Assembly: GCA_022764445.1 (NCBI GenBank)
Contig: JALERT010000121.1
Location: forward strand, 1-48,492
Length of the DNA: 48,492 nt
From: Lachnospiraceae bacterium
GTDB lineage: Bacteria > Bacillota > Clostridia > Lachnospirales > Lachnospiraceae
Direction: 5' to 3'
Below the pieces are notes generated by a model. The model did not search any database. It saw nothing but the letters and a program-made list of their open reading frames with translations, and was not told the DNA's origin. Of the stretch, positions 1 through 9,638 are shown piece after piece; within the stretch, counting starts at the first letter, position 1, and every line of letters begins with the position of its first letter. The translations under genes and the position numbers were made by a program.

Positions 1-156
1 CCGCCTCTCTTGTTTTTATTTTCTTAGGCTGCTAACTTCTTCCCAAAATTAGTCTTGCTTAAGACAAATATATGATAGCAGAAAAATACCCCAATATTTT
101 TGAGTTGTAAAAAACTATATAGATTTTTGTAAAAATTTACAGTTTTTACGTAGAAA

Positions 157-174
157 GTTACAGTTCACTGTAAC
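157..174. repeat. Short perfect palindrome related to the TTACAGTTCAC repeat family
   Basis: Positions 157-163 (GTTACAG) and 168-174 (CTGTAAC) are perfect reverse complements around TTCA. The left half reads TTACAGTTCAC, the first 11 bases of the 13-bp terminal inverted repeat of the long palindromic elements at 37.9 and 43.8 kb. It looks like a collapsed copy in which the two ends meet. The relation is inferred; an 18-bp match alone could be chance. Confidence 0.4.
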
Positions 175-179
175 CGTAG

Positions 180-214
180 AAAAGGTTAGAATAATGTTTA
201 TCCCCTAACTTTTT
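180..214. terminator. Rho-independent terminator-like hairpin
   Basis: AAAAGGTTAG (180-189) pairs with CTAACTTTT (205-213), followed by more T. The A-run before and T-run after make it usable in either direction. It probably ends a gene lying left of the window and insulates nadE. Confidence 0.5.
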
Positions 215-241
215 GATTATAATAAAAATATGTGATACTAT
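213..241 (+). promoter_or_regulatory. Sigma-A type promoter of nadE with extended -10
   Basis: TTGATT (213-218), a 17-nt spacer, and TACTAT (236-241) preceded by TG at 233-234 one base upstream, which makes an extended -10. The predicted transcript would start near 248 and carry the ribosome binding site AAAGGA at 261-266. The -35 overlaps the T-run of the preceding terminator hairpin. Confidence 0.6.
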
Positions 242-275
242 ATCTTCAAAAGCCTAATCGAAAGGATAAGTGATT

Positions 276-2225
276 ATGAAAGACCATTTTATAAAGGTTG
301 CCGCACTGACACCAGACATACGTGTGGGTGACACTGATTTTAATACTGACAATATAATTGATGGGATGAAAAAAGCCGCAGGCGAAGGAGTAAAGTTGGC
401 TGTATTTCCTGAACTCTGTATAACAGGATATACATGCAGTGATTTATTTTTACAGGATATTCTTCTTAAAGAATCCCTTAACAGCTTAAAGCGAATTATA
501 TCTGCATCTGTTAATATGGATATGATTACTATCGTAGGACTTCCTTTTATGTATAAAGGAAATCTTTATAACATTGCGGCAATAGTACATGCCGGGGAAC
601 TTCTTGGTATAGTTCCAAAAATGCACATTCCTAATTATTCTGAATTTTATGAAGCACGTCACTTTACGGCAGGACATGACGAGGTTGTATATATAGATAT
701 ACCTGAACTTGGAGATTACGGAGAGGCTGTAAGCTTTGGTTCAAAACTACTTTTTGAAGCGTCCAACATGCCTGAACTTGTTATCGGTATAGATATCTGT
801 GAAGATTTATGGATGCCTGTCCCACCATCATGTTATCACGCTATGGCTTCGGCTACAGTCATAGCAAATCTTTCTGCAAGTGATGAAACAACAGGAAAAG
901 ACATATACAGAAGAGAACTTGTGCGTAACCAGTCCGCACGTCTTATCTGCGGCTATATATATGCAGATGCGGGCGAAGGTGAATCTTCTACAGATCTTGT
1001 ATTTAGTGGACACAATCTAATTGCAGAGAACGGAAGTGTACTAGCTGAAACTAAGCGTTTTACCAATGAAATGATTATAAGCGAAATCGATCTTGGCAAA
1101 CTTACATCAGAAAGACGACGTATGACTACATTTAATGTTACTCCTCCTGAAGAAGCAGGTTATGAGGTGATCTATTTTACATTTTCTGATATTACAGAAA
1201 CAAAGCTGACACGAAAATACGAAAAGACACCTTTTGTACCTAATAGCATAGACGACCGAAATAGAAGATGTGACGAAATACTTAACATACAGGCGATGGG
1301 ACTTAAGAAAAGACTTATCCATACAGGCTGTAAAAGTGCTGTTATCGGTATATCAGGCGGTCTTGATTCTACACTTGCGCTTCTTGTTACTGCTAAAGCA
1401 TTTGATATGGCAGGACTTGACAGAAGCGGGATACAGGCTATAACTATGCCTTGCTTTGGTACAACAGACAGAACTTATCAAAATGCATGTACACTCACAC
1501 AGAAACTTGGTGCAACACTAAAAGAAGTTCCAATCCATGAAGCAGTTAATCTTCACTTCCGTGACATAGGCCACGATAAAGATGTTCACGACGTTACTTA
1601 TGAAAACAGCCAGGCAAGACAGCGTACTCTTATCCTTATGAATATCGCTAACCAGTCAAACGGAATGGTTATAGGAACAGGTGATATGTCAGAGCTTGCT
1701 CTCGGCTGGGCAACATACAACGGAGATCATATGTCCATGTATGGCGTAAACTGCTCTGTACCAAAAACACTTGTCCGATATCTGGTACTTTACTATGCCG
1801 AGACAACTACAGATAAAGAACTGAAAGACGTTCTTATGGACATACTTGATACACCTGTAAGTCCGGAACTTCTTCCTCCTAAAGACGGTAAGATTTCACA
1901 GAAAACAGAAGACCTCGTCGGTCCTTACGAACTTCACGACTTCTTCTTATACTATATGATGCGATTTGGTTATACTCCTTCCAAGATATACCGTCTTGCA
2001 AAGTATACATTTGCTGATGAATACGACGATGAAACGATATACAAATGGCTTCGCAAATTCTACTGGAGATTCTTCTCACAGCAGTTTAAGCGTTCATGCC
2101 TGCCTGACGGACCAAAAGTCGGAAGCGTTGCACTTTCACCAAGGGGAGACTGGCGTATGCCTAGCGATGCCGCTGTATCTATATGGATGAAAGAACTTGA
2201 TAATTTAAACCCAGCACAACAATAA
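276..2225 (+). CDS. nadE: NAD(+) synthase, glutamine-hydrolysing
   Basis: Catalyses the last step of NAD synthesis: nicotinic acid adenine dinucleotide plus ATP and glutamine-derived ammonia gives NAD. The 649-aa length fits the two-domain form. The N-terminal nitrilase-like amidase shows the Glu (FPELCITGY, near residue 46), Lys (VPKMHIPNY) and Cys (GIDICEDLW) triad. The C-terminal synthetase has the PP-loop SGGLDSTLAL near residue 358 and the GTGDMSELALGW segment typical of NadE. The ATG at 276 is chosen because AAAGGA (261-266) lies 9 nt upstream; a GTG at 270 in the same frame is too close to it. The gene is monocistronic between two hairpin terminators. It is a cytoplasmic enzyme and nothing looks unusual. 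Confidence 0.97.
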   Translation: MKDHFIKVAALTPDIRVGDTDFNTDNIIDGMKKAAGEGVKLAVFPELCITGYTCSDLFLQDILLKESLNSLKRIISASVNMDMITIVGLPFMYKGNLYNIAAIVHAGELLGIVPKMHIPNYSEFYEARHFTAGHDEVVYIDIPELGDYGEAVSFGSKLLFEASNMPELVIGIDICEDLWMPVPPSCYHAMASATVIANLSASDETTGKDIYRRELVRNQSARLICGYIYADAGEGESSTDLVFSGHNLIAENGSVLAETKRFTNEMIISEIDLGKLTSERRRMTTFNVTPPEEAGYEVIYFTFSDITETKLTRKYEKTPFVPNSIDDRNRRCDEILNIQAMGLKKRLIHTGCKSAVIGISGGLDSTLALLVTAKAFDMAGLDRSGIQAITMPCFGTTDRTYQNACTLTQKLGATLKEVPIHEAVNLHFRDIGHDKDVHDVTYENSQARQRTLILMNIANQSNGMVIGTGDMSELALGWATYNGDHMSMYGVNCSVPKTLVRYLVLYYAETTTDKELKDVLMDILDTPVSPELLPPKDGKISQKTEDLVGPYELHDFFLYYMMRFGYTPSKIYRLAKYTFADEYDDETIYKWLRKFYWRFFSQQFKRSCLPDGPKVGSVALSPRGDWRMPSDAAVSIWMKELDNLNPAQQ

Positions 2226-2305
2226 ACTTTATAGGCACAATTCCAACAACACTCGATGTCGGCTTCAGGCGACACTCACACCTATATATCCTTATAAAAC
2301 TTATA

Positions 2306-2349
2306 AAAAGCACAGCAGTACGAATTAAATTCCTGTTGTGCTTTTTATT
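2306..2349. terminator. Bidirectional terminator between nadE and addA
   Basis: AAAAGCACAGCAG (2306-2318) pairs with CTGTTGTGCTTTT (2333-2345) with one G-U pair, then TATTT. The minus-strand reading ends with its own T-run, so it serves both convergent genes. Confidence 0.85.
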
Positions 2350-2383
2350 TCTTTTAATATATTATCTTTCCAAACACCTGTCC

Positions 2384-5300
2384 TTATATGCGTACACATT
2401 TACCAAGTCCAAATGAATAAATAATTTTTTCCGATACCTCTTTACCGGTTATACTTTCTAACGCTCTTGCGTAATAATTTAACTGTGACTCATATCTTTT
2501 TACAAGTTCATCTTCCTTGCCTTTTTCTATATAATCCGTCTTATAATCAACAAGTACAAGCTTACCGTCTTCCTCAAAAAATGCATCTATTATACCCTGC
2601 ATCATAACTATCTCATCACACGAATCATCTAATTCAGGATATAGTTCAGCTGCCGGTATACCAAGCATAAACGGTTGTTCTCTTTTAAGCTTTCCATTAA
2701 GCGATGCATTTTTCATTCTCTCAAAGAGTTTGTTTTTACTAAACCACTCAAATCTGCCAGTGTCAAGCAGCCCTGCTTCTTCATCACTCATATATCCCTT
2801 CTGTACAAGAGAATTAATAAGCTCTCTAAAATCATAATCTTCATCAATATCTTCATATGGGAGATGCTCCATAACAAGATGATAAAGAGTACCCTTTTCT
2901 GCTCCTGTGGCAACCTCCTTTTCTTTCATAAAAGATGGTCTTGGTGCTTCATATACTTTTTCTTCCATATACTCAGGCTCATCAATATAATCCTCAGAAA
3001 GCTTTTTCACTTTCTGCATAGACATTCTTTTTAATTCTGATACAGATATTTTAACCGGTAAGTTCTGCATTGCTTCATATGGATACTGATACGATTTACT
3101 TTGATGTATTTCATCATACATATCTTTATCATAAATCTTATCGCAGTCCCATTCTAGAAGCTGTGTCATACTATCCATGCTTTCCCTTAGGCTATCCATT
3201 TCTTCCCCGACTATATCATTTTTGCTTATAACAGATAGATTAAATAACTTCCCATCTTCCCTTTCACTCAATACTGCCGGTATAATCCAGTCAAAATAAG
3301 TTTGTGCGCCAAGAAGCATTTCCATATCAATTCTTCTGCTCTTATTTAACCAGCCTTCCATCTTTTTTTCCGTATTAGCTGCAGTTCCTGTAATTATAAG
3401 CTTTTCTTCTGCTCTCGTAAGTGCCACATATAATATTCTTATTTCTTCTGCATAAGTATTTCTTTTAATCTGATTGGCAAGGAACTTTTTTATTAATGTC
3501 GGCTGTTTGATACGGCTTTCAAGATCTATAAAGTCCGCACCTATACCATAATCAGCATCAATTATTGTACTCTTTCTGGCATCCGTAAGATTAAACTTTT
3601 TGCCCATGCCCGCTACAAATACAATTGGAAACTGAAGTCCCTTACTTTTATGAATACTCATTATACGGACTGCATTTGTATTTTCTCCTGTAACGGATGC
3701 TTCTCCAAAGTCGATATTGGATTTACGCAGACTTTCTATATAATGAGTAAATGCAAATATTCCCTGATGGCCATTCTCTGCAAATTCAAGTGACTGCTGC
3801 AAAAGTATATCAAGGTTGGCAGCTCTTTTCTCTCCGGCAGGCATTGCTGACATAATATCATAATATCCCGTTTCTTTATATATACGCTGTAAAAGTTCAT
3901 ATACAGATAATGTCAGCGACTGCTTATGGTATTTATCTATCATACTGCAGAATTTTTCAGTTTTATCATGAAGATTTTTAATACCTTCCTCATCCAGCGG
4001 AAGCATGTCCCAATATACAGACATATCTTCTTCACATTCCTGACCGTATTTTAAGATAAGCATAAGGCAGTCCCAATAATTTAACGTACGAGGAAGTATT
4101 CCTATACATGCCATCTCTTCATCACTAAAACCTCCTAGAACAGATCTTAATACTGCTGCCAAAGGAATATCCTGTCTGGGATTATCTATTATACGTAAAA
4201 GATCAAGTATTGTTGCAACTTCAAGACTTGAAAAATATCCTGTCTTTGTATCAGAGTATGCCGGAATCCCCATATCTGTAAGCGTCTCTATAAACTCCTC
4301 CGACCACCCACTGACACTTCTCAGAAGAATTACTATATCTCTGTATTCAGCCCGGTGATAACCTGATTTTCCACTTACATAAAGAGGATCTTCTCCCTGC
4401 ACCATTTCTTTTATCTTATTTCCTATGGCAGCCGCTTCAAGAGTTCTCTTCTCTATCGTCTCATCATCTTCACTCTTCTGTTCTATTACAATTACATCAG
4501 TAGAATCCGATATCTTATACTCACATTCATCATATTTTTTCCCAGGTACAAGACTTGCCGCATCATCATATTCTATTCCACCTACACATTTTTGCATTAT
4601 ATTCCTAAAAATGAAATTGGCACTGTCAAGAACAATTTTTCTGCTTCTGAAATTCTGCTTAAGATCTATTCTCTGACACTTACTTTCTTCTGTACTGTAA
4701 GTATTATATTTGTTCATAAAAAGCTCTGGTCTTGCAAGTCTGAACTGATATATACTCTGCTTTACATCTCCTACCATAAATAAATACGGCTTACTTTCCG
4801 GACCTCTTGAAATACTTGTAAGTATAAGCTCCTGCACGAAGTTGCTATCCTGATACTCATCAGTCATTATCTCTTCATAATACTCCTGAAGTTCTTTAGC
4901 TACAGAACTTGGCAAAACCTTATTACCATCCTTAGTCACAAGAATGTCGAGTGCAAAATGCTCCATATCTGAAAAATCAAGTATTCCGTCGTCACGCTTT
5001 TTTTGTGCAAATACATCTGCAAACTCTATAGTCAGATTAACAAGCTGTTGTATAACAGGTGACATTATCTTTATATCCTTAAGCATCTCATCAGGTGACT
5101 GAAAGAAAAAGCTTTCTTTAAGATTCTCTATACTCTTTTTATATTTATCCCTGATTGCTTTTGCTTCTTCTCTTTTTTCCGGATCTACCGATGCATCTTT
5201 TTTTGCAGGAAGTCTTGCCGGATTATATCTGTAAAAAGCTTCAAACTGTTCACTATATGTAGAAGCATTTACCATCTCTTTTATCTGGCTTATATCAGAT

Positions 5301-6067
5301 TCGACTGCTTCTTTATACTGTCCCGGTCCATCACTTTCATTACATTTCTCCAAAACTTCCTGTGCCATACTAAGATAAACTTCAACCATTTCATGAGTAT
5401 ATGAAACAAGCTCTTTCATCCACGAAGACTCTTCAAGTTCTTCTACGCTCTTACACTTGTACATATCACCACAGCTTTTTAACCACTCCATAGGCCACGG
5501 ATAACTCATAGATATATCAAATAGTTTAAGTACAAGTTCTTCAATATTGCTGTCTGTCCTGCCTGGAGACATAACATCGGCAAACGCCACAAATGCTTCA
5601 TACTCTTCTCCAGTCTGGGAGTATTTTTCTTCGATAAGTTTTTCGAGAATTTCATTTTTAATAATAGAAAGATCATTCTCATCTGCCACTTTAAATGATG
5701 GATCTAAATCAATTACATAAAAGTAATTTCTTATTATACTCTGGCAAAAACTGTCGATAGTTGTAATCTGTGAATTATGAAGAAGTGTCACCTGTCTCTG
5801 AATATGTTCATCATCCGGATTTTCTACAAGTTTATCCTCCAGCGCCTCTAAAACTCTCCCTTTCATCTCTGCTGCTGCAGCTCTTGTAAATGTAACTACA
5901 AGCAGCCTGTCTATATCTACCGGCTTTTCCTTATTGCTTATAATATCTATTATTCTTTCTACTAAAACTGCCGTCTTTCCTGAGCCTGCTGCTGCAGATA
6001 CAAGTATATTTCTGTCTCTAAGCTCTATAACTTTTTTCTGATCTGCAGTCCATCCTGTTTTTCCCAT
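2384..6067 (-). CDS. addA: ATP-dependent helicase/nuclease subunit A
   Basis: AddA is the UvrD-like motor and 3'-strand nuclease of the AddAB complex, which resects double-strand breaks and loads RecA in Firmicutes. The 1227-aa protein has the Walker A motif SAAAGSGKTA at residues 24-33, motif II DEYQDSN near residue 405, a helicase motif V-like region MSIHKSKGLQFPIVF, and the C-terminal RecB-family nuclease with GTLYHLVMEHL and the catalytic LVDYKTDY around residue 1172. Length and domain order are normal. The start has AAAGAGG 8 nt upstream. It follows addB by 111 nt on the same strand with no terminator between them, so co-transcription is likely. The bidirectional terminator at 2306 ends the unit. 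Confidence 0.97.
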   Translation of the reverse strand: MGKTGWTADQKKVIELRDRNILVSAAAGSGKTAVLVERIIDIISNKEKPVDIDRLLVVTFTRAAAAEMKGRVLEALEDKLVENPDDEHIQRQVTLLHNSQITTIDSFCQSIIRNYFYVIDLDPSFKVADENDLSIIKNEILEKLIEEKYSQTGEEYEAFVAFADVMSPGRTDSNIEELVLKLFDISMSYPWPMEWLKSCGDMYKCKSVEELEESSWMKELVSYTHEMVEVYLSMAQEVLEKCNESDGPGQYKEAVESDISQIKEMVNASTYSEQFEAFYRYNPARLPAKKDASVDPEKREEAKAIRDKYKKSIENLKESFFFQSPDEMLKDIKIMSPVIQQLVNLTIEFADVFAQKKRDDGILDFSDMEHFALDILVTKDGNKVLPSSVAKELQEYYEEIMTDEYQDSNFVQELILTSISRGPESKPYLFMVGDVKQSIYQFRLARPELFMNKYNTYSTEESKCQRIDLKQNFRSRKIVLDSANFIFRNIMQKCVGGIEYDDAASLVPGKKYDECEYKISDSTDVIVIEQKSEDDETIEKRTLEAAAIGNKIKEMVQGEDPLYVSGKSGYHRAEYRDIVILLRSVSGWSEEFIETLTDMGIPAYSDTKTGYFSSLEVATILDLLRIIDNPRQDIPLAAVLRSVLGGFSDEEMACIGILPRTLNYWDCLMLILKYGQECEEDMSVYWDMLPLDEEGIKNLHDKTEKFCSMIDKYHKQSLTLSVYELLQRIYKETGYYDIMSAMPAGEKRAANLDILLQQSLEFAENGHQGIFAFTHYIESLRKSNIDFGEASVTGENTNAVRIMSIHKSKGLQFPIVFVAGMGKKFNLTDARKSTIIDADYGIGADFIDLESRIKQPTLIKKFLANQIKRNTYAEEIRILYVALTRAEEKLIITGTAANTEKKMEGWLNKSRRIDMEMLLGAQTYFDWIIPAVLSEREDGKLFNLSVISKNDIVGEEMDSLRESMDSMTQLLEWDCDKIYDKDMYDEIHQSKSYQYPYEAMQNLPVKISVSELKRMSMQKVKKLSEDYIDEPEYMEEKVYEAPRPSFMKEKEVATGAEKGTLYHLVMEHLPYEDIDEDYDFRELINSLVQKGYMSDEEAGLLDTGRFEWFSKNKLFERMKNASLNGKLKREQPFMLGIPAAELYPELDDSCDEIVMMQGIIDAFFEEDGKLVLVDYKTDYIEKGKEDELVKRYESQLNYYARALESITGKEVSEKIIYSFGLGKCVRI

Positions 6068-6178
6068 CTCTGTACCTCTTTCTATCTGTGACTGAGTAAA
6101 TATTTACATAATATGGCGTTTTCCATGTGTAAATTATATTGTTCCGTTACTGTGACACCATATGTATATATAGCAACA

Positions 6179-9100
6179 TTATTCCTGCTTATTATTATCT
6201 TCTGAACTAATCAAATTCAATACATCATCGTCTGTAAGCTTCTTAAGACTCCTGTATACATTTCCCGGGATTCTTACATCAAACCTGCATACATCTTTAT
6301 ATGAGCAGTAATCACACGCTGTCGTCATAGAAGAATCATCTTTCTTATACGGATTAATTTCCGTCTTTCCATTTTTTATCTCTCCCGCCATCTTCGAGAT
6401 ATTTTTCCTTGTATAATTTATAATATCCTCAAACTGCTTTGTCTGAACGGTAGATGAATTTTTCTTGAGATTACCATTCTTGTCTGTTTCAAAAGGAGCT
6501 ACCACCGATTTTGTTTTTATAGGAAGCTCTCCTGATGGCGTAGCAAAATTACTGTCTATTGAAGGAAGTACAGGATCATCCTCATTAACCATTCCCTCCA
6601 TCCTAAGCTTCTTAAGAATATTTTCTGATATCTTATCAGGATCAATCTTTCCCTCAAGCAAAGGATCGTCAATATTGTAGTAAAATACACCAGCAGGAAT
6701 AATTAGTTTTTTGCCTGATTTTTTTTGTGTATGATTCTTAGCTGCTTCAAGATATATTACAAGCTGCATCTGAAGACCATAATACATATCTGAAAGAGAA
6801 AGTTCCTTCTTACCGGTCTTATAATCAACTATACTTACATATGACTTATCATTTTCTGTCATCATATCTATTCTGTCAACCTTGCCAATAAGGTGCATAA
6901 CACCTTCTTCTTTCTCCACCACATCAAAACTAAGCTCACTTGTCACAGTATCAAACTTTCCAAGCTTCATCTGTTCCGTTATAGCCCATACAGTTCTGTT
7001 CATAAGCTTCTTAAGTCGGGTAATCATATACTCATCACGTTTTGTATCATGCAGTAGTCCGTTTTTATATCCTTCTACGGCAGCCTCGAGACACTCCCAC
7101 GATTTTTTCTTCTGAGTTTCCTCATCAATATCTTCCCACTTCTGACCATTTTCAAGAAGTTTCTTTGTATATATTTCAAGAGCCTTATGGACGATATTTC
7201 CTATATCAAAGAATTCAACCTTTCGCTCTGCACGTTCCTCAAGTTTAAGACCATATTGCATGAAATAAGAAAATGCACATGCAGAATATCTTTCAAGCTG
7301 CGATGTACTTCCTTTTATTATCTCCCCATAAAGACCTTCTGCAGCCGCCTTCGATATCTGGCTTTTTCCTTCCCTGTAAAATGCAGCTCCAACAAGTTTC
7401 TGAGTCATCTCTTTATCATCACTCTGAACATAATATTTATATAATTCCTGCCACTTGCTGTCACTGTAATCCTTATCTCTAAGACCACGTATCAGATATT
7501 TTTTTCCCATATCATCAGAAAGAATATGTGTTGTATCCTTCCTTGCTTCTTCTATAGATACAGACATTTTCGGAAATAACCTCTTTATCCTGTCAACTAT
7601 ATAAGACGGACTTTTTGCTTTACCGTCATTACCCGTAACACAATATGTTATATAAAGGTGATTTGACGGCTTTGCCATATTAAGATAAAGATAAAACTGC
7701 TCCGTATATACTTCTTCTCTCGGTGTAGGTGCAAGTTCATAATCTTCCTCTGAAAGAAAAATTCTCTCTGCCTCAGAAAGTATTCCACCTGCATTTCCTG
7801 ACTTTGGAATATTACCATCATTTACACCAATGAAGAAAAGATATTTTATATCAGATAAACGTGTTCTCGATATATCGCCTGCAAGTATCTGGTCAACTCC
7901 CGGTGGAATAAGACCTATACGAGCCTCGGAAAAACCTACATCGATAATCTCCTTAAATTCCGCAAGGTTCATACTTTCATCACCAAGAAGTTCTACAAGA
8001 CGGTCAAGTACATCAATAACTATTCCATATATCTGTTCATATTCTCTTGCAAGTTCCGGCTCATCATTTTCTGAAAACTTCTCTGCCTTTGTCATAATAT
8101 CAGCATAAAAGTTCTGTGACTCCATATACTCACACAGACTTTGGCAGTATTCTCTTACGGTGTGTTTTCCTCTTGCTATTTTTTCATATAGTTTTCCGAA
8201 CTTTTCATATCCGCTTTCTCTTACATAATTAAGCTGTTCATTCACATACTCTAAAGCCTGATCCGTCATATGATTAAACACATACGAACATTCCCACTCC
8301 TCTGTCCATTTTTTATGACCTCTTATTCCGGTGGCAAGCAAAAAGTTATCAGCAAGTGACATCTGCTCCTCAGTAATCCATGAAAAGCTTCCTTTAAGAT
8401 ATTTCATTACATCTTCATATGAAAAGTCCTTTATCAGGATATCTAAAAGAGAATCTATCGTCATAACAAAAGGATTGGCAAGGACGCTCTTTTTCTGATC
8501 TATAAAGCATGGAAGCTTAGCCTCTTCCATTGCAGATTTAACAAGCATTCCATACTCCTCAAGATTTCCCGCAACTATTGCGATATCCTTATATCTGCAG
8601 TTACCATCACGCAAGAGTTCACCTATCTTCTCAACTACAAAACTAACCTCATTCTCCGGCTGTTTAAGCTCATGTATGCTTATATCATTCTGTTCTTTAT
8701 CATAAGTTTTTAGTGGATATCTAAATATATTTTTTTCGAGAAATGACAATGATTCTGACTCTGCGAAACGGCTTTCCTCATCTTTTAAGCCTGTCCATAT
8801 TTCAGGACATATTTCAACAGAATTTTCTTCGGCAATCTTACGCAGATGATATATCATATTTTGACTCATATAAAAAAGCTGATGCTTTGCACCACGTTTC
8901 CATATATTCTGACCTTTATCAATCGTAACCGTCACAAAGACTTCATCTGCCACATTCATCAATTTATTTATCAGTTTATACTGAAGGGGAGTAAATCCCG
9001 TAAACCCATCAAGACATATAACACTATTTTTAAGGATTTCAGACTGTGGAACAACTTCTGACAAAACTGACAGAACCTCTTCAGACGTTATATAATTATC

Positions 9101-9613
9101 CTTAATATAACCTGTAAAGACCTTATACGCAGTATAAATATCCTTTAACTTCTGATCAAGTACAGGTTTTTTAGCCGATGCTTCAATCATATTTAATATC
9201 ATTTCTTCATCAGCACCATACTGAATAAGCTCTGACAAAAAAGACTTTATCTCTGAGATATAACCTTTTTTATTAATATTTCTTCCAAAGTATACAAGGT
9301 TTTCCTTATTGTCTGATAATACCTTTTTTAAAATCATAGTCTTACCAAGATCATCAAGTACAGGCTTTCCTGCTGCCCCCGTTTCTGAAAAAACTCTGAA
9401 AGCAAGCCTCAAAAAACTCTGTACATCTATATTCATAATTCCATGATTTTTACTAAGTCTGACAAGCTCCTTCTGAGTTGCCATTGTAAACTGTTCAGGT
9501 ACAATCATTATATATTCTTTATCCGGATTTGCCTCAGCAGCTTCAAGTAACATATGCTGTACATAATATGTCTTTCCTCTTCCTGCACCACCCAAAACAA
9601 ATTGTAATGACAT
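6179..9613 (-). CDS. addB: ATP-dependent helicase/deoxyribonuclease subunit B
   Basis: AddB partners AddA and cuts the 5' strand; its inactivated helicase fold reads Chi-like sequences. The 1144-aa protein starts with a P-loop (GGAGRGKTYY, residues 7-16). Its nuclease core SIVDYKTGKKEL lies near residue 945. The four cysteines that hold the [4Fe-4S] staple in this family are visible: one in SACAFSYF (near 795) and three in CDYCSYKDVCRF close to the C-terminus. The start has AAGGAGG seven bases upstream. A secreted cellulase gene ends 25 nt before this start on the same strand, an odd companion discussed as a finding. Confidence 0.97.
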   Translation of the reverse strand: MSLQFVLGGAGRGKTYYVQHMLLEAAEANPDKEYIMIVPEQFTMATQKELVRLSKNHGIMNIDVQSFLRLAFRVFSETGAAGKPVLDDLGKTMILKKVLSDNKENLVYFGRNINKKGYISEIKSFLSELIQYGADEEMILNMIEASAKKPVLDQKLKDIYTAYKVFTGYIKDNYITSEEVLSVLSEVVPQSEILKNSVICLDGFTGFTPLQYKLINKLMNVADEVFVTVTIDKGQNIWKRGAKHQLFYMSQNMIYHLRKIAEENSVEICPEIWTGLKDEESRFAESESLSFLEKNIFRYPLKTYDKEQNDISIHELKQPENEVSFVVEKIGELLRDGNCRYKDIAIVAGNLEEYGMLVKSAMEEAKLPCFIDQKKSVLANPFVMTIDSLLDILIKDFSYEDVMKYLKGSFSWITEEQMSLADNFLLATGIRGHKKWTEEWECSYVFNHMTDQALEYVNEQLNYVRESGYEKFGKLYEKIARGKHTVREYCQSLCEYMESQNFYADIMTKAEKFSENDEPELAREYEQIYGIVIDVLDRLVELLGDESMNLAEFKEIIDVGFSEARIGLIPPGVDQILAGDISRTRLSDIKYLFFIGVNDGNIPKSGNAGGILSEAERIFLSEEDYELAPTPREEVYTEQFYLYLNMAKPSNHLYITYCVTGNDGKAKSPSYIVDRIKRLFPKMSVSIEEARKDTTHILSDDMGKKYLIRGLRDKDYSDSKWQELYKYYVQSDDKEMTQKLVGAAFYREGKSQISKAAAEGLYGEIIKGSTSQLERYSACAFSYFMQYGLKLEERAERKVEFFDIGNIVHKALEIYTKKLLENGQKWEDIDEETQKKKSWECLEAAVEGYKNGLLHDTKRDEYMITRLKKLMNRTVWAITEQMKLGKFDTVTSELSFDVVEKEEGVMHLIGKVDRIDMMTENDKSYVSIVDYKTGKKELSLSDMYYGLQMQLVIYLEAAKNHTQKKSGKKLIIPAGVFYYNIDDPLLEGKIDPDKISENILKKLRMEGMVNEDDPVLPSIDSNFATPSGELPIKTKSVVAPFETDKNGNLKKNSSTVQTKQFEDIINYTRKNISKMAGEIKNGKTEINPYKKDDSSMTTACDYCSYKDVCRFDVRIPGNVYRSLKKLTDDDVLNLISSEDNNKQE

Positions 9614-9638
9614 ACTTGTCCTCCTTGTCGTATATTCT

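Noticed and set aside
2675-3034. Plus-strand open frame of 119 codons inside addA
   Set aside because: It is antisense to a conserved addA region, has no ribosome binding site and has no recognisable protein features; it is a shadow of the real gene.
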